DNA from: VRUE01 sp963817945
GTDB lineage: Bacteria; Actinomycetota; Thermoleophilia; Solirubrobacterales; 70-9
NCBI GenBank assembly: GCA_963817945.1
Contig: CAWFQH010000005.1
Coordinates: 494,570 to 558,569 of the forward strand
Length of the DNA stretch: 64,000 nt
Direction: 5' to 3'
The position numbers and the translations under genes were made by a program. Within the stretch, counting starts at the first letter, position 1; the number at the start of each line of letters is the position of its first letter. Shown one piece after another: positions 44,682 through 53,359 of the stretch. The notes under the pieces are model-generated. The model worked only from the letters and a program-made list of their open reading frames with translations, was not told the origin of the DNA and did not search any database.

Positions 44682-44924
44682 TTCCTACCCCTCCAGCCCC
44701 GTGTCGGTATGCGCGGCGCCGACCGGCTTCGACTCCGGCGAGCCCGCTGCCGCAGGAAGATTGCGCCTCCTTCGGCAGCCATCGCACTTCCCCCACCCGC
44801 TGAATCGAACCCCGCTCGACTGCGCCCGCGCTGGTGGCGCGCGCGGTTTGGGACGCGACTGGACGAAAGGTCGAGAGAGGTCTAAGGTTCTCTGTGGGGC
44901 TCGGTCGGGCCAGGAGGGTTGTGG

Positions 44925-45293
44925 GTGAAGACGAATTCGAGCCAGCGCGAGATGCGAGACGGTACGCTGACGGTCAGGCTGGCCGAGAACAACTCCCGCT
45001 GGACGCTGGAGCTCGTCGGCGAGCTCGACCTGGCGAACGCCCGCACGCTAAGCAAGGCGTTCGATCAGGCGGAAGCGAGCGGCAGCTCGGTGCGGATCGA
45101 CCTCACCGAGCTCGAGTTCATCGACTCGACCGGCATCGCCCTGCTGGTCGCAATCCACCGCAAGCTAGGCGACGATCGCCTTTCGCTTCAGCCGAGCAGG
45201 ACGAACGCGGTGCGGCGCGTACTGGCCTTGACCGGTCTCGACGCCGCGCTTCCCTTCATCGCTCCCGACGGCGACGCCACAATTGGAACCTGA
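44925..45293 (+). CDS. STAS-domain anti-anti-sigma factor 2
   Basis: A 122-residue RsbV-like protein: LVGELDLANARTLSKAFDQA, IDLTELEFIDSTGIALLVAI with the target Ser, and VRRVLALTGLDAALPFI. GTG at 44925 is chosen because AGGAGG lies 7 nt upstream; TTG at 44919 would shorten that spacing to one base. It is paralogous to the first STAS gene 0.25 kb upstream. The 243-bp gap between them holds no other recognised gene. Confidence 0.9.
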   Translation: MKTNSSQREMRDGTLTVRLAENNSRWTLELVGELDLANARTLSKAFDQAEASGSSVRIDLTELEFIDSTGIALLVAIHRKLGDDRLSLQPSRTNAVRRVLALTGLDAALPFIAPDGDATIGT

Positions 45294-45300
45294 CCCTGCC

Positions 45301-45708
45301 TCAGGCCGAGGCGATGGCGAAGCGCTCGGTGGCGTGCTCGAGATCGGGGAAGACCTCGCCGCGGACGACGCGGTCGTCGCGTACCTCCCAAATCCAGGCG
45401 ACGGGCATGTCCCTGATCCCGAGCTCACGGCTACGGGCGTAGACGCGGCCGCGAACCAGCAGCCGACCACCGCGCTGCTCGACCTGGCTCGGGGTGATTA
45501 GCAGCTCTTCCCAGACCTTCGCTGCGTCGGAGAGGTAGTCGTGCAGTCCGGCCGGGCCGACGTAGGGCGCTTCGCGCCCGATTGCTTCCGCCGTGACGAC
45601 GGGGTAGAACTCCATCCGTTCATCGCAAATCGCTTCGATCTCGTCGGGATCGCGCCGGTTGAAGGCGTCGTAGAGGCGTTCGACCAGGGCCGTGTGCGGT
45701 TCAGACAT
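45301..45708 (-). CDS. SnoaL-like / NTF2-fold protein 2
   Basis: A 135-residue SnoaL-type protein: LVERLYDAFNRRDPDEIEAI starts the first helices, YVGPAGLHDYLSDAAKVWEE and VRGRVYARSRELGIRDMPVA are core strands. Ligand unknown. Its start overlaps the upstream phosphatase stop by 8 bp, so it is co-transcribed with the partner-switch genes and may bind a small signal. Confidence 0.8.
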   Translation of the reverse strand: MSEPHTALVERLYDAFNRRDPDEIEAICDERMEFYPVVTAEAIGREAPYVGPAGLHDYLSDAAKVWEELLITPSQVEQRGGRLLVRGRVYARSRELGIRDMPVAWIWEVRDDRVVRGEVFPDLEHATERFAIASA

Positions 45709-47122
45709 CGAAACCGGCCATGTCCTGAGCGCTCAGCGCAGCTTCGGGAGAGACAAAGGACGCGCCCGCGGCAGAGTCGCCGCTTCCGCGCGCCAGCGCG
45801 AGGATCGCGACGTCGTCGTCGTGCCTGCCTTCAGTGAAGGCGTTGAGCGCGGCTTCGAGCCTGCGCATGATCAAGGCGGGATCGCCGGCTCCGCTCAGCT
45901 CCGTTCGCAGGCGGTCCTCGCCAAAGCGTCCTTCCGATCCCACCGCCTCCGTGATGCCGTCGGTGACGATCACGAGCTGCTGGCCGGGATCGACCGAGCA
46001 CCGCTTGACCTCCCAGCGGGCGTCATCGAAGGCACCCAGGACCGGTCCAGCGGCAGCCACCTCGCTCACCGTCTCACCGTCGACAAGCAGCGGCGGGGGA
46101 TGGCCTGCGACCGCCAAGCGCAGAGGCTGGTCAGGATCCTCGCTGATGGCCAGCGCGACGAGGCTGCAAAGAGCTGGGTCACTGCGGCCCAGAAGCGCCC
46201 GGTTCAGCGTCGCCAGCGCCAGCTGCGGATCGCCGGTCAGCGCGACTGCGGTGCGCAGGGTGTAGCGGGCGACTGCCGTGATCGAAGCCGCCTCAGCGCC
46301 GCGCCCGGTGACGTCGCCGATCGCGAGCATCCAGCCGCCGGGGACGCGGAAGGTGTCGTAGAAATCCCCGCCGACCTCGTTCTCGGCGCCAGCCGGCTGG
46401 TACATAGCGGCGATCGACCAGCCGGGGATGTGCGGCAGCGGTGGCGGCAGGAGGCCACGCTGCAGGGTTTCGCCGATCTCCGCCCGAGCGCGCTCGGCCC
46501 GCTCGAGGTCGGCGAAGAGGCCGCAGTTATCGAGCGCGAGGGCGACGCGACCGGAGAGGATCCAGGCGAAGTGGGCGTCGTCGCGCCGGTAGCGGCGACC
46601 GGACCAGGCGACGGCCATGGTCAGCGCCCCGGTCACGCGGCCGCGTGCGTTGAGCGGCACGGTGACTGCCGACCGCACTCCGAGCCCGCGCAGGACGTTG
46701 AGGTCCTCCTCATCGTGCGCGAGCTGCCGCAGGTCGTCCTCGGAGAGTCGCTCGTAGAAACGCGGCTCCAGCGAGCGGCTCCCGTTGCCGGCGACCATCC
46801 GGTCCGGGATCGACGGCGTCCTGTCGAGAAGCCATTCCCGAGCGCCGGGATGGGGGCCGGGCGCGACCCCGACCGCGGCACGTCGGACATCGCCGTCGGT
46901 GAAGACGTCGATCATGCAGAAGTCGGCAATTCCCGGAACGAAGATCTCGCAAATCGAGTCAAGGGTGTCCTCGAGCGAGCCGCCGGCATCGGAAACCGTC
47001 GCTACGTCGGCAAGGACCCGGAATTTCCGCTGTGCTCGGCGCTCGCGGACGAAGAGGACGCAAAGTGCCACGACGCCCGCCAGCGTCCCGATGACGCCAA
47101 CCCCTATCTCAATCCAACCCAT
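45701..47122 (-). CDS. RsbU-like PP2C phosphatase with GAF domain and membrane anchor
   Basis: A 473-residue protein. A TM segment (IEIGVGVIGTLAGVVALCVLF) precedes a GAF-like domain (about 40-215, RGLGVRSAVTVPLNARGRV) and a SpoIIE/PP2C domain with GAENEVGGDFYDTFRVPGG, LAIGDVTGRGAEAASITA and RHDDDVAILALARG carrying the metal-binding Asp residues. It should dephosphorylate the STAS proteins, thereby activating the sigma factor. The GAF domain is the likely signal input. Confidence 0.92.
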   Translation of the reverse strand: MGWIEIGVGVIGTLAGVVALCVLFVRERRAQRKFRVLADVATVSDAGGSLEDTLDSICEIFVPGIADFCMIDVFTDGDVRRAAVGVAPGPHPGAREWLLDRTPSIPDRMVAGNGSRSLEPRFYERLSEDDLRQLAHDEEDLNVLRGLGVRSAVTVPLNARGRVTGALTMAVAWSGRRYRRDDAHFAWILSGRVALALDNCGLFADLERAERARAEIGETLQRGLLPPPLPHIPGWSIAAMYQPAGAENEVGGDFYDTFRVPGGWMLAIGDVTGRGAEAASITAVARYTLRTAVALTGDPQLALATLNRALLGRSDPALCSLVALAISEDPDQPLRLAVAGHPPPLLVDGETVSEVAAAGPVLGAFDDARWEVKRCSVDPGQQLVIVTDGITEAVGSEGRFGEDRLRTELSGAGDPALIMRRLEAALNAFTEGRHDDDVAILALARGSGDSAAGASFVSPEAALSAQDMAGFDV

Positions 47123-47182
47123 TCCGACTCAACCTTCTGGCTAACGCCGGCGCAATCGTCGCGCCTGTCCGGCCACGTCGCG

Positions 47183-47216
47183 CGTAGCCGGTACTAAAAA
47201 GACAGTACCGGCTACG
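47183..47216. terminator. Hairpin between MEDS-HATPase gene and phosphatase gene
   Basis: A 13-bp inverted repeat beginning CGTAGCCGGTACT with its complement, around an 8-nt A-rich loop (47196-47203). It lies after the MEDS gene stop on the minus strand, so probably terminates that transcript and separates it from the phosphatase transcript. Confidence 0.55.
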
Positions 47217-47280
47217 TACGGCGAAGTCCACGACCGGGAAGACGCCATCCTTTTGGATCAACGGATTAGATCGGTCAGCG

Positions 47281-48222
47281 TCAGACATGATCGGTCAACT
47301 CCATCAGGAGCCGCACCGTCGTGCCGTCCCGCCCAGAGCGGATCTGGACCAGGTCGCAGAGCTGGTTGGCCATCCAAACGCCCCTTCCGCCCTCCTGGGC
47401 GGGGAGGGGTCGCACTCGCCCCGTCAGCGGCTCCTCGATCGTACCGGCGTCCTCGACCTCGGCGAAGACTGTGTCGCCTTCGCGCCAGACGCCGAGCGTT
47501 CCGCCCCCGCCACCGTGCCTGACACTGTTCGCGGTCAGCTCGCCAACGGCGGCGACCAATTCGAAGGACTGATCGGGCGAGAGCCCCGCCCGCCGTGCCT
47601 CCTCGGCGACGAGGGTCCGCGCGTCGTGCAGACCACCGCGGTCGAAGGAGAGGGTGCTCGCGTCTCCTGGCCGCGGAGTAAGCGCCCCGTCGAAAGGCCT
47701 GCAGGCGAGGGGGTCGAGTGCTTCGCCAGCCGCCGCGTCTCGGTCCGCGGTGATGCCCGAGACACAGGTGTGCGACTCGTGCGCTGCCACCAGGACGTCG
47801 TCCTCCAGGCCAACGCTGTCATAGGGGCAGAGCAGGCACCAGGCCGGTCCGTCCCAGAAGGCGTAGTTGAGGAGAAGCTCGTGGCGCTGGCACTCGTCTA
47901 CCTCCGCCGAACTGCGGCCGGGCCAGATGGGTTCGCCGATGCCGCGCAGCGGACGGTCGCGGCCCCCATGCTCGTCGACGAACTCACGCCAGAAAGGAAT
48001 GATCCGGGCCGGGTTACGGCCGAGCGCCTCCATGTCGACGAAGCGGACCGGCTCGCCGTCTGCGTCCAGTTCGGCCCGCAGTGCATCGGCGCGCGCCCCG
48101 GCGACGGCGACGAGGGCCGCCTCGCCGGACTCGAGCCCATCCCGGACGAAAGGCACCGTGCCGGCCAGGAACTCGTCGGCGTCGGCGTAGAGAAAAGCCT
48201 CGTGGTGAAACTGAGTCCGCAT
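47281..48222 (-). CDS. MEDS sensor with HATPase_c_2 anti-sigma-type domain
   Basis: A 313-residue regulator. Residues 1-170 are a MEDS (DcmR) sensory domain: FHHEAFLYADADEFLAGTVP, PARIIPFWREFVDEHG, WCLLCPYDSVGL and ECQRHELLLNYAFW. The C-terminal half has a HATPase_c_2 with AAVGELTANSVRHGGGGG and AQEGGRGVWMANQLCDL, resembling RsbW/SpoIIAB. MEDS domains sense methyl compounds or redox/light via cofactors in other actinobacteria. It probably feeds into the SigB/F module. Confidence 0.85.
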   Translation of the reverse strand: MRTQFHHEAFLYADADEFLAGTVPFVRDGLESGEAALVAVAGARADALRAELDADGEPVRFVDMEALGRNPARIIPFWREFVDEHGGRDRPLRGIGEPIWPGRSSAEVDECQRHELLLNYAFWDGPAWCLLCPYDSVGLEDDVLVAAHESHTCVSGITADRDAAAGEALDPLACRPFDGALTPRPGDASTLSFDRGGLHDARTLVAEEARRAGLSPDQSFELVAAVGELTANSVRHGGGGGTLGVWREGDTVFAEVEDAGTIEEPLTGRVRPLPAQEGGRGVWMANQLCDLVQIRSGRDGTTVRLLMELTDHV

Positions 48223-48250
48223 CATGCACTCCGCCGTTGAGGATGGCATT

Positions 48251-48890
48251 TCAAGATGCCTTCCCCAGGTCCGCGAGGGCGGCGGAGACGGCTTCCAAAT
48301 CCTCGACCAAGCCGGCAAGCGCATCCTGGCGCTCCTCCCGCTCGCGGATCCGCAAGATCGCCGAGGGGTGGACGGTCACCGCTCCGATCGGAGCTAGCGG
48401 CGTCTCCAGCAGGCGATCGCGGTCGCGGGTGACGCGGACCGAGGACCCAAACAGCGCCTTCCCGGCGGTGGCGCAGAGGGCGACGACGGCGCGCCGGGCG
48501 GATCGCCTCCAGCTCGGCCTCCAGCCAGGGACGGCAGGCCTCGACCTCGCCCGCCCGCGGCGTCTGGTGGAGGCGGCGCTTGCCGCGTGGCCGCCATTTG
48601 AAGTGCTTGACCGCATTGGTCAGGTAGACGGCCTCGCGCGCGATCGCGGCTTCCTCCAGGGCGCGATCGAGCAGGCCTCCGGCCGGCCCCACAAAGGGCT
48701 CGCCCTTGCGGTCCTCCTGGTCCCCCGGCTGCTCTCCCACCAGCATCAGCTCAGCGCGTGCCCGCCCTTCGCCGAAGACCGTCTGCGTCGCGTCCTTCCA
48801 CAGATCGCATCCACGGCAGCTCTGCGCGGCCCGGCGCAGGCTCGTCAGACTGCGTCTTGGCGGCAGGAAGTCTGCGGCGGAGGCGCTCAT
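48251..48890 (-). CDS. Uracil-DNA glycosylase UdgX (frameshifted near 48490)
   Basis: Family 4-like uracil-DNA glycosylase. CRGCDLW begins the 4Fe-4S region, GEQPGDQEDRKGEPFVGPAG is the motif A block, and AVKHFKWRPRGKRRLHQTP contains the KRR(I/L)H insert specific to UdgX, whose His forms a covalent bond to the abasic site. VTVHPSAILRI is motif B. Between EAIRP and VVALCATAGKALFG the frame shifts by one extra base (length 3n+1); the repaired product is about 213 residues, similar to M. smegmatis UdgX. Confidence 0.85.
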
Positions 48891-49089
48891 CGTCTCTCCT
48901 TCGCTCGCCCATCTCGCGAACCCGGTCCAGCGCCTCGATGCGGCTCGACCCGGTCGCCCGGCACCAGGGCAGGTCCGGCACCTCGGCGACCCAGACGACC
49001 TTGCCACGGGAATCGGTTTTGCGAGAGAGAACGGTGCGACAGTGACGGAGCAGGGTCACCGGTATCCCGGAGTAACTCCCAACCGCCAT
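48891..49089 (-). pseudogene. Possible HicB-like small protein, remnant or frameshifted
   Basis: An open frame upstream of UdgX encodes VVWVAEVPDLPWCRATGSSR then IEALDRVREMGERR, resembling the N-terminal half of HicB-type antitoxins (VxEVPDLPGCxAxGxTxxEAL). No in-frame stop appears before the frame runs into UdgX, and no HicA toxin is seen. It may be a degraded antitoxin or a frameshift-affected gene. Confidence 0.35.
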
Positions 49090-49209
49090 TCGCACCCCTC
49101 CTCACGCTCAGTTCCAAACGGCTCTGCAGCGATCCCTACCCGCCGCGGCGATGCGGCAAACGAGGGGCGGCGGACTAGGCCGAAGCGGCAAGAGCGCCTC
49201 AGCGCGCGC

Positions 49210-50121
49210 TCAGCGCGCCGTCAAAGTCGCGCGCGGCGCATAGCCGAACTCCTCCAACGCCGGGCCGAGCGCCTCATGCATCGCTTCCTGCTCGGCAGGT
49301 GAGAGGTTCTCTCGCCACGCGCCGGGTTTCGCCGCCCGCACTTCCCGCCGAGGCCCGCGCTGGCCCGCGGGTACCCGCTCAAAGCGGTGGCGCTCGGCGA
49401 CCTCGGCGGCCCGCTCCGCATCCAAGCCCAGCATCTCGCAGACGGCCCGCAGCGTCTCGGCCGTCTGCTCCCGCAGGGTCTCATAGCGGATCAGCAGCCT
49501 GTTCTCCGGTAGCAGCGTCTCGAAGGCCTCCTGGACGGCACGGCTGCGCACGACCCAAACCGCGGAGAGCCAGCGGATCAGGGGCAGGCGCCCCTCCTCC
49601 GAGACCGGGAACGCCCCGCCCGGGATCGCCCAAGACCCGTCGCGGTAGCCGTCCAGCCAGGAGTCGACGACGTCGCGGCCGTCACGCAGGAGGAAGACGA
49701 TTTTCGAGGCGGGGAAAAGGTCGACGAGCAGCGGTGCTGCGTGCGAGCCGGGCTCCTTGACCACGTAGACGGGCTCGCGACGATCAAGCCCGTTCGGCGC
49801 CTCGGCTTGGGCTTCGAAGCGTGAGCAGATCAGCGCTCGCAGCGGCTCCCACCAGCTGTCGCGGTAGCGCTCGGCGAAGAAGTAGCCGGACTCCTCCGCC
49901 TTCAGCTCCAGCAGCGTGGTCAGCTTCTCGGGAGACTCCTCGGCGGCAGCCCAGGCCAAGGGAATTGGTCGCCAGACGCCGAGGTGGTGGCCGAGGTGGG
50001 GATCGTCGATCGGCACCACGCGCTCGAAGTCGGAGAGCATCCGCAGCAGCCAGGTGCTGCCGCTCCGCGAGGAGCCGAAGATCCAGGCGAGTCCCTCCTC
50101 GTTGTCGATCAGGGGCTTCAT
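49210..50121 (-). CDS. PAPS-dependent sulfotransferase family protein
   Basis: A 303-residue sulfotransferase. IFGSSRSGSTWLLRML is the 5-prime-phosphosulfate-binding loop, KIVFLLRDGRDVVDSWLDG the 3-prime-phosphate block, and LPENRLLIRYETLREQTAET the family region before the C-terminal helix. It should move sulfate from PAPS to a carbohydrate, lipid or other acceptor, unidentified. The sulfate transporter at the right end of the window might supply sulfate, but distance makes this speculative. Confidence 0.88.
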   Translation of the reverse strand: MKPLIDNEEGLAWIFGSSRSGSTWLLRMLSDFERVVPIDDPHLGHHLGVWRPIPLAWAAAEESPEKLTTLLELKAEESGYFFAERYRDSWWEPLRALICSRFEAQAEAPNGLDRREPVYVVKEPGSHAAPLLVDLFPASKIVFLLRDGRDVVDSWLDGYRDGSWAIPGGAFPVSEEGRLPLIRWLSAVWVVRSRAVQEAFETLLPENRLLIRYETLREQTAETLRAVCEMLGLDAERAAEVAERHRFERVPAGQRGPRREVRAAKPGAWRENLSPAEQEAMHEALGPALEEFGYAPRATLTAR

Positions 50122-50174
50122 GACCGGTCTGCGACCCCTCTATGGTCGACGATGGCGTCGATGATCGCAACCTC

Positions 50175-50531
50175 TCAGTCGTCGACCTTGTCTCGCTTTG
50201 GCCCCTCCCACCGGTCTCCCGCCTCGGGGTCCTTGGAAGGATGCGGTTCGCTGGTGCTGGTGCTGCCCGATTGCGGGTGAGGCTCCTCGCCGAACGGCTG
50301 CCCGTCCGGATCGGGCGGGTCACGGGGATCCTCGCGCTTGTCGTAGGGATCCGGCCACTCGGTCGGATCGGGATCGCGGGCCGGGTTGCTAAGCGAGGCA
50401 TATGGCGAGCTGTCGCCGGAGATATCGCCCGGGTCCTTCCCCGGCGGCTGGGGGGACCCCGTCGCGCCTTTCTCGCGGGCGCGTGTGCGCTCGTCGTCGC
50501 GGCCCTCATCCTCTGGACGTTTCGTCGCCAT
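50175..50531 (-). CDS. Small disordered Asp/Pro/Glu-rich protein
   Basis: About 118 residues from ATG 50531, low-complexity: KRPEDEGRDDERTRAREKG, then SGDSSPYASLSNPARDPDPT and repeats such as DPYDKREDPRDPPDPDGQP. No domain, signal peptide or TM. Weak ribosome-binding site. It may be a stress-associated disordered protein; the call is kept because the frame is open and codon bias matches the neighbours. Confidence 0.5.
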   Translation of the reverse strand: MATKRPEDEGRDDERTRAREKGATGSPQPPGKDPGDISGDSSPYASLSNPARDPDPTEWPDPYDKREDPRDPPDPDGQPFGEEPHPQSGSTSTSEPHPSKDPEAGDRWEGPKRDKVDD

Positions 50532-50575
50532 CGCAGCGCCGTCTACCCGGGGCCTGTGTCGGCAAACCGGGGCCG

Positions 50576-51163
50576 CTATGCGCCGGGCGAGCCGGCCTCC
50601 CATCCTGCCTGGGCGGGAGCGATCCCCAGGCCCTCGGCGAGGACGAAGAACGCTCGTGCGAAGGGGCTAAAGGAACTGCGCTCGCGCAGTTCGGGCCAGT
50701 CGACCTGCTCGCGCAGCGCCCTCCCGATCAGCAGCAGGTCGGCGTAGTCGGCGTTGTGCTCATCGAGCGCGAGCAGCTTGGTGACGAGGATGTCGTCGAG
50801 CGCCATCACCGGCACCAGCTTGCCCGCCGCGTTCAGCTCTTCTCCGCGTTCGATCACCTCGTCGGTGATCCGCATCCCCGCTGGCTCGAAGATCAGGTCG
50901 ATCAGGATTGGCCCATCCCAGGCCTTGAAGAGCCAGCGCTCGGGCGGGTGTTCGGTCCGCATCCCAGCCGTCCGCAACGCCTCCAGCGCTCGCTCAGCGT
51001 CCTCGCGCTTCACCATCAGGTCGATGTCGTTGCTCGACGGGGGTCCGCCCCGTGCCCAGCTGCCGAGCCCGCCGCCGAGCACGTAGGGCACGCGCTCGGA
51101 CTCGAGCGCTGCTGCGGCTCGCTTCAGCGTGTCTAGCAGCGGTTCGAGCGCGGCCTCGCTCAA
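50576..51163 (-). CDS. Nucleotidyltransferase-fold protein
   Basis: A 195-residue protein with the Pol-beta-like core: PYVLGGGLGSWARGGPPSSN, then DIDLMVKREDAERALEAL with the metal-binding D-x-D pair and a later VMALDDILVTKLLALDEHN. Similar proteins act as aminoglycoside-type or tRNA-type transferases or antitoxins (AbiE/MNT-like). Start is TTG at 51163, overlapping the previous stop (TTGA); no ATG is suitably placed. Substrate unknown. Confidence 0.75.
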   Translation of the reverse strand: MSEAALEPLLDTLKRAAAALESERVPYVLGGGLGSWARGGPPSSNDIDLMVKREDAERALEALRTAGMRTEHPPERWLFKAWDGPILIDLIFEPAGMRITDEVIERGEELNAAGKLVPVMALDDILVTKLLALDEHNADYADLLLIGRALREQVDWPELRERSSFSPFARAFFVLAEGLGIAPAQAGWEAGSPGA

Positions 51164-51459
51164 TCTTCCCGCGTCTCGGTCGACTCGACTCCGTCGGCTT
51201 CCCCGTACTCGGCCAGCTCCTCCTCGGCTTCGGGGGCCGCCGCGTCGGCAAGCGGGTCCACAGCCGGGTCGCCGTGCGTCGCCTGCTCTTCGAGCAGGTT
51301 CTCGGCTTCCTCGAACCCCTCCGCCTCGCCGCCGCCGTGCTCGGCCGCGGCGCGCTCGGCCTCGTCCATCCCCTCCATGCCGCTGCGCCCACCTATCCGG
51401 CGCGCTTCCGCGGCGGCCGCTTCTTCCTCTTCGCGAATCGTCTCGCGATCGTCTTGCAT
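51160..51459 (-). CDS. Acidic low-complexity small protein
   Basis: A 99-residue, Glu/Ala-rich protein (REEEEAAAAEARRIGGRSG, ENLLEEQATHGDPAVDPLAD). It overlaps the nucleotidyltransferase gene by the TTGA junction, which argues it is a real gene translated ahead of it. Predicted mostly disordered with short helices. It could serve as a partner or inhibitor of the nucleotidyltransferase, but this is only positional inference. Confidence 0.55.
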   Translation of the reverse strand: MQDDRETIREEEEAAAAEARRIGGRSGMEGMDEAERAAAEHGGGEAEGFEEAENLLEEQATHGDPAVDPLADAAAPEAEEELAEYGEADGVESTETRED

Positions 51460-51542
51460 GCCCCAAGGGATGCCCGTCGCCGGCCCGGCTAAACCTGCGG
51501 CAGCTGCGTGAGCGGTGCCGATCCGGGTAGGGAAGGTGCGCC

Positions 51543-52313
51543 ATGTCGCTGAGCGAGCCGGACCGGCCGTCGCGCAGCCTGCGGGTCGCCGCCGCGGGGG
51601 ACCTCCACTGCCGGGAGGCCAACCGGCAGTGGATCCTCGACGCCTTCGCCCGCCTCGATGGCGAGGCCGATCTCGCTCTGCTCGCCGGTGACCTGACCAG
51701 TCACGGCACCCTCGCCGAGGCGGAAATCGTCTGCGCCGCGGCGGTCGAGACCTCCGTTCCGGTCCTTGCCGTCCTCGGCAACCACGACTGGCACGCCGGC
51801 GAAGCGGAGCGGATCCGCGAGCGCCTCGGAGAGGGCGGCGTCACCGTGCTGGACCGCCGCGCAGCGGCGTTGGAGCTCGACGGCGTCGAGGTGGGCATCG
51901 TCGGCTGCAAGGGTTTCGTCGGCGGCTTCGCCCCCCGCCACCTGCCCGACTTTGGCGAGCCTTCGCTGCGAGCCGTCTACGCTGAGACGACGGCCGAGGT
52001 CGAGGCGCTCGAGGCCGGGCTGCGGGAGATCGAGACGTGCCCGTTGCGGATCGTCCTCCTCCACTACTCCCCGGTCGCCGCCACCCTGCACGGGGAGCCA
52101 GCCGAGATCCTCGCTTTCCTTGGCAGCGACCGTCTGGCGGCACCGATCCTCGAGCACGGGCCCGACCTCGTCCTCCACGGCCACGCCCACGACGGCGCGC
52201 CCGAAGGCAGGATCGGCGAGGTCCCCGTCCACAACGTCTCCCTGCCGGTCACCGGCGGGGATTTTCTGACGATCGAGCTGGACGCCAGCAGCCCCCGCAG
52301 CCCAATCCCCTGA
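51543..52313 (+). CDS. Metallophosphoesterase
   Basis: A 256-residue calcineurin-like phosphoesterase: AAGDLHCREANRQWI (first Asp-x-His), LLAGDLTSHG, AVLGNHDWHAG, then LLHYSPVAATLHG and LVLHGHAHDGAPEG giving the dinuclear metal ligands. Substrate may be a nucleotide, phosphoprotein or phosphodiester, not identifiable. One base separates its stop from the next GTG. Upstream gene is divergent. Confidence 0.9.
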   Translation: MSLSEPDRPSRSLRVAAAGDLHCREANRQWILDAFARLDGEADLALLAGDLTSHGTLAEAEIVCAAAVETSVPVLAVLGNHDWHAGEAERIRERLGEGGVTVLDRRAAALELDGVEVGIVGCKGFVGGFAPRHLPDFGEPSLRAVYAETTAEVEALEAGLREIETCPLRIVLLHYSPVAATLHGEPAEILAFLGSDRLAAPILEHGPDLVLHGHAHDGAPEGRIGEVPVHNVSLPVTGGDFLTIELDASSPRSPIP

Positions 52314-52314
52314 C

Positions 52315-53040
52315 GTGAACGAGGTCCGGATCGGCTGCTCGGGCTGGAACTACGGCGATTGGCGCGGCGACTTCTACCCAGCCGGGGTCCCGGCCTCGCG
52401 CTGGTTGGCCCACTACGCCTCGATCTTCGACACGGTCGAGGTCAACGCGACCTTCTACCGGCTGCCGAAGCGGGAGACGACTCGGGCCTGGGCCGAGCAG
52501 GTCCCAGAGGGCTTCGTCTTCGCGATCAAGGGCAGCCGCTACCTGACCCACATGAAACGGCTGCGCGACATGGGGCCCGGCCTGGAGCGGTTCTGGGAGC
52601 GGATCGAGCCCCTGCAGGAGGCCGGCAAGCTCGGCCCCGTCCTCTGGCAGTTGCCGGGGAACTTCCACCGCAACGACGAGACCCTCGCCGCCGCGCTCGC
52701 CGCCCTGCCGTCGGCTCTGCACTGCTTCGAGTTCCGTCACCCGAGCTGGTTCTCCCCGGATGTTCGCGCGCTGCTCGAGGAGCACGGAGCGAGCCTGGCG
52801 CTGGGCGACGACGCCCGCCAGCCCCTGCCGGACGCCTCGCCGCTGGGGCCGATCGCCTACCTGCGCCTGCACTATGGCCAACGCGGACGCGACGGCAACT
52901 ACTCCGACCGCGAGCTCGACGGCTGGCGGCGGCGAGTCGCCGCCTGGCGATCGCGCCGCCCGGTCTACGTCTACCTCAACAACGACTGGCGCGGGTTTGC
53001 CCCCCGCAACGCCGCGAAGCTGCGGACCGGATTGTCTTAG
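52315..53040 (+). CDS. DUF72 (YecE-like) family protein
   Basis: A 241-residue TIM-barrel protein: VRIGCSGWNYGDWRGDFYPAG is split here as RIGCSGWNYGDW and GDFYPAG, with VEVNATFYRLPKRET, FAIKGSRYLTHMKRL, LPGNFHRNDETL and RPVYVYLNNDWRGFAP. These motifs are characteristic of the DUF72 family, whose function is unresolved. GTG start 1 bp after the phosphoesterase, so probably one operon. Confidence 0.9.
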   Translation: MNEVRIGCSGWNYGDWRGDFYPAGVPASRWLAHYASIFDTVEVNATFYRLPKRETTRAWAEQVPEGFVFAIKGSRYLTHMKRLRDMGPGLERFWERIEPLQEAGKLGPVLWQLPGNFHRNDETLAAALAALPSALHCFEFRHPSWFSPDVRALLEEHGASLALGDDARQPLPDASPLGPIAYLRLHYGQRGRDGNYSDRELDGWRRRVAAWRSRRPVYVYLNNDWRGFAPRNAAKLRTGLS

Positions 53041-53271
53041 TCAGGTTTGCTCGGAACGCTGCTCGCCCCAGGCGCCGGTCGGCGTCTCGTCCTCGTGTTC
53101 GTTGGCAGAGCCGGTCGGCGGCTCGACACGCTCGTCGGCCCGCGGCCGCATCCCGGCATACGCCAGGAAGACCACGAACAGCGGCACCGCGATCAGCAGT
53201 GCGAAGATCGGCGACCAAGCGACCGCGATCACGGCGAGGCAGGCGAGAACTACGAGTGGGACCAGGTACAT
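53041..53271 (-). CDS. Small membrane protein with acidic tail
   Basis: A 76-residue protein with two hydrophobic segments (VPLVVLACLAVIAVAWSPIF and ALLIAVPLFVVFLAYAG) and a charged C-terminus. Stop directly abuts the DUF72 gene. No family recognised; the topology suggests a small inner-membrane protein. Confidence 0.55.
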   Translation of the reverse strand: MYLVPLVVLACLAVIAVAWSPIFALLIAVPLFVVFLAYAGMRPRADERVEPPTGSANEHEDETPTGAWGEQRSEQT

Positions 53272-53328
53272 GTCTGGCCTCTTACCCGGCCGATCCGCCG
53301 CCTACACGGGAAGATCCGCCGTCTGTTT

Positions 53329-53350
53329 CTACCCCGCGCGGGCGGGGTAG
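53329..53350. terminator. Hairpin upstream of a small hypothetical gene
   Basis: CTACCCCGC (53329-53337)/GCGGGGTAG (53342-53350) with a 4-nt loop GCGG. It lies between divergent small genes 10 bp before the ATG at 53360, so it may regulate translation rather than terminate. Confidence 0.4.
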
Positions 53351-53359
53351 CCCGCGAGC

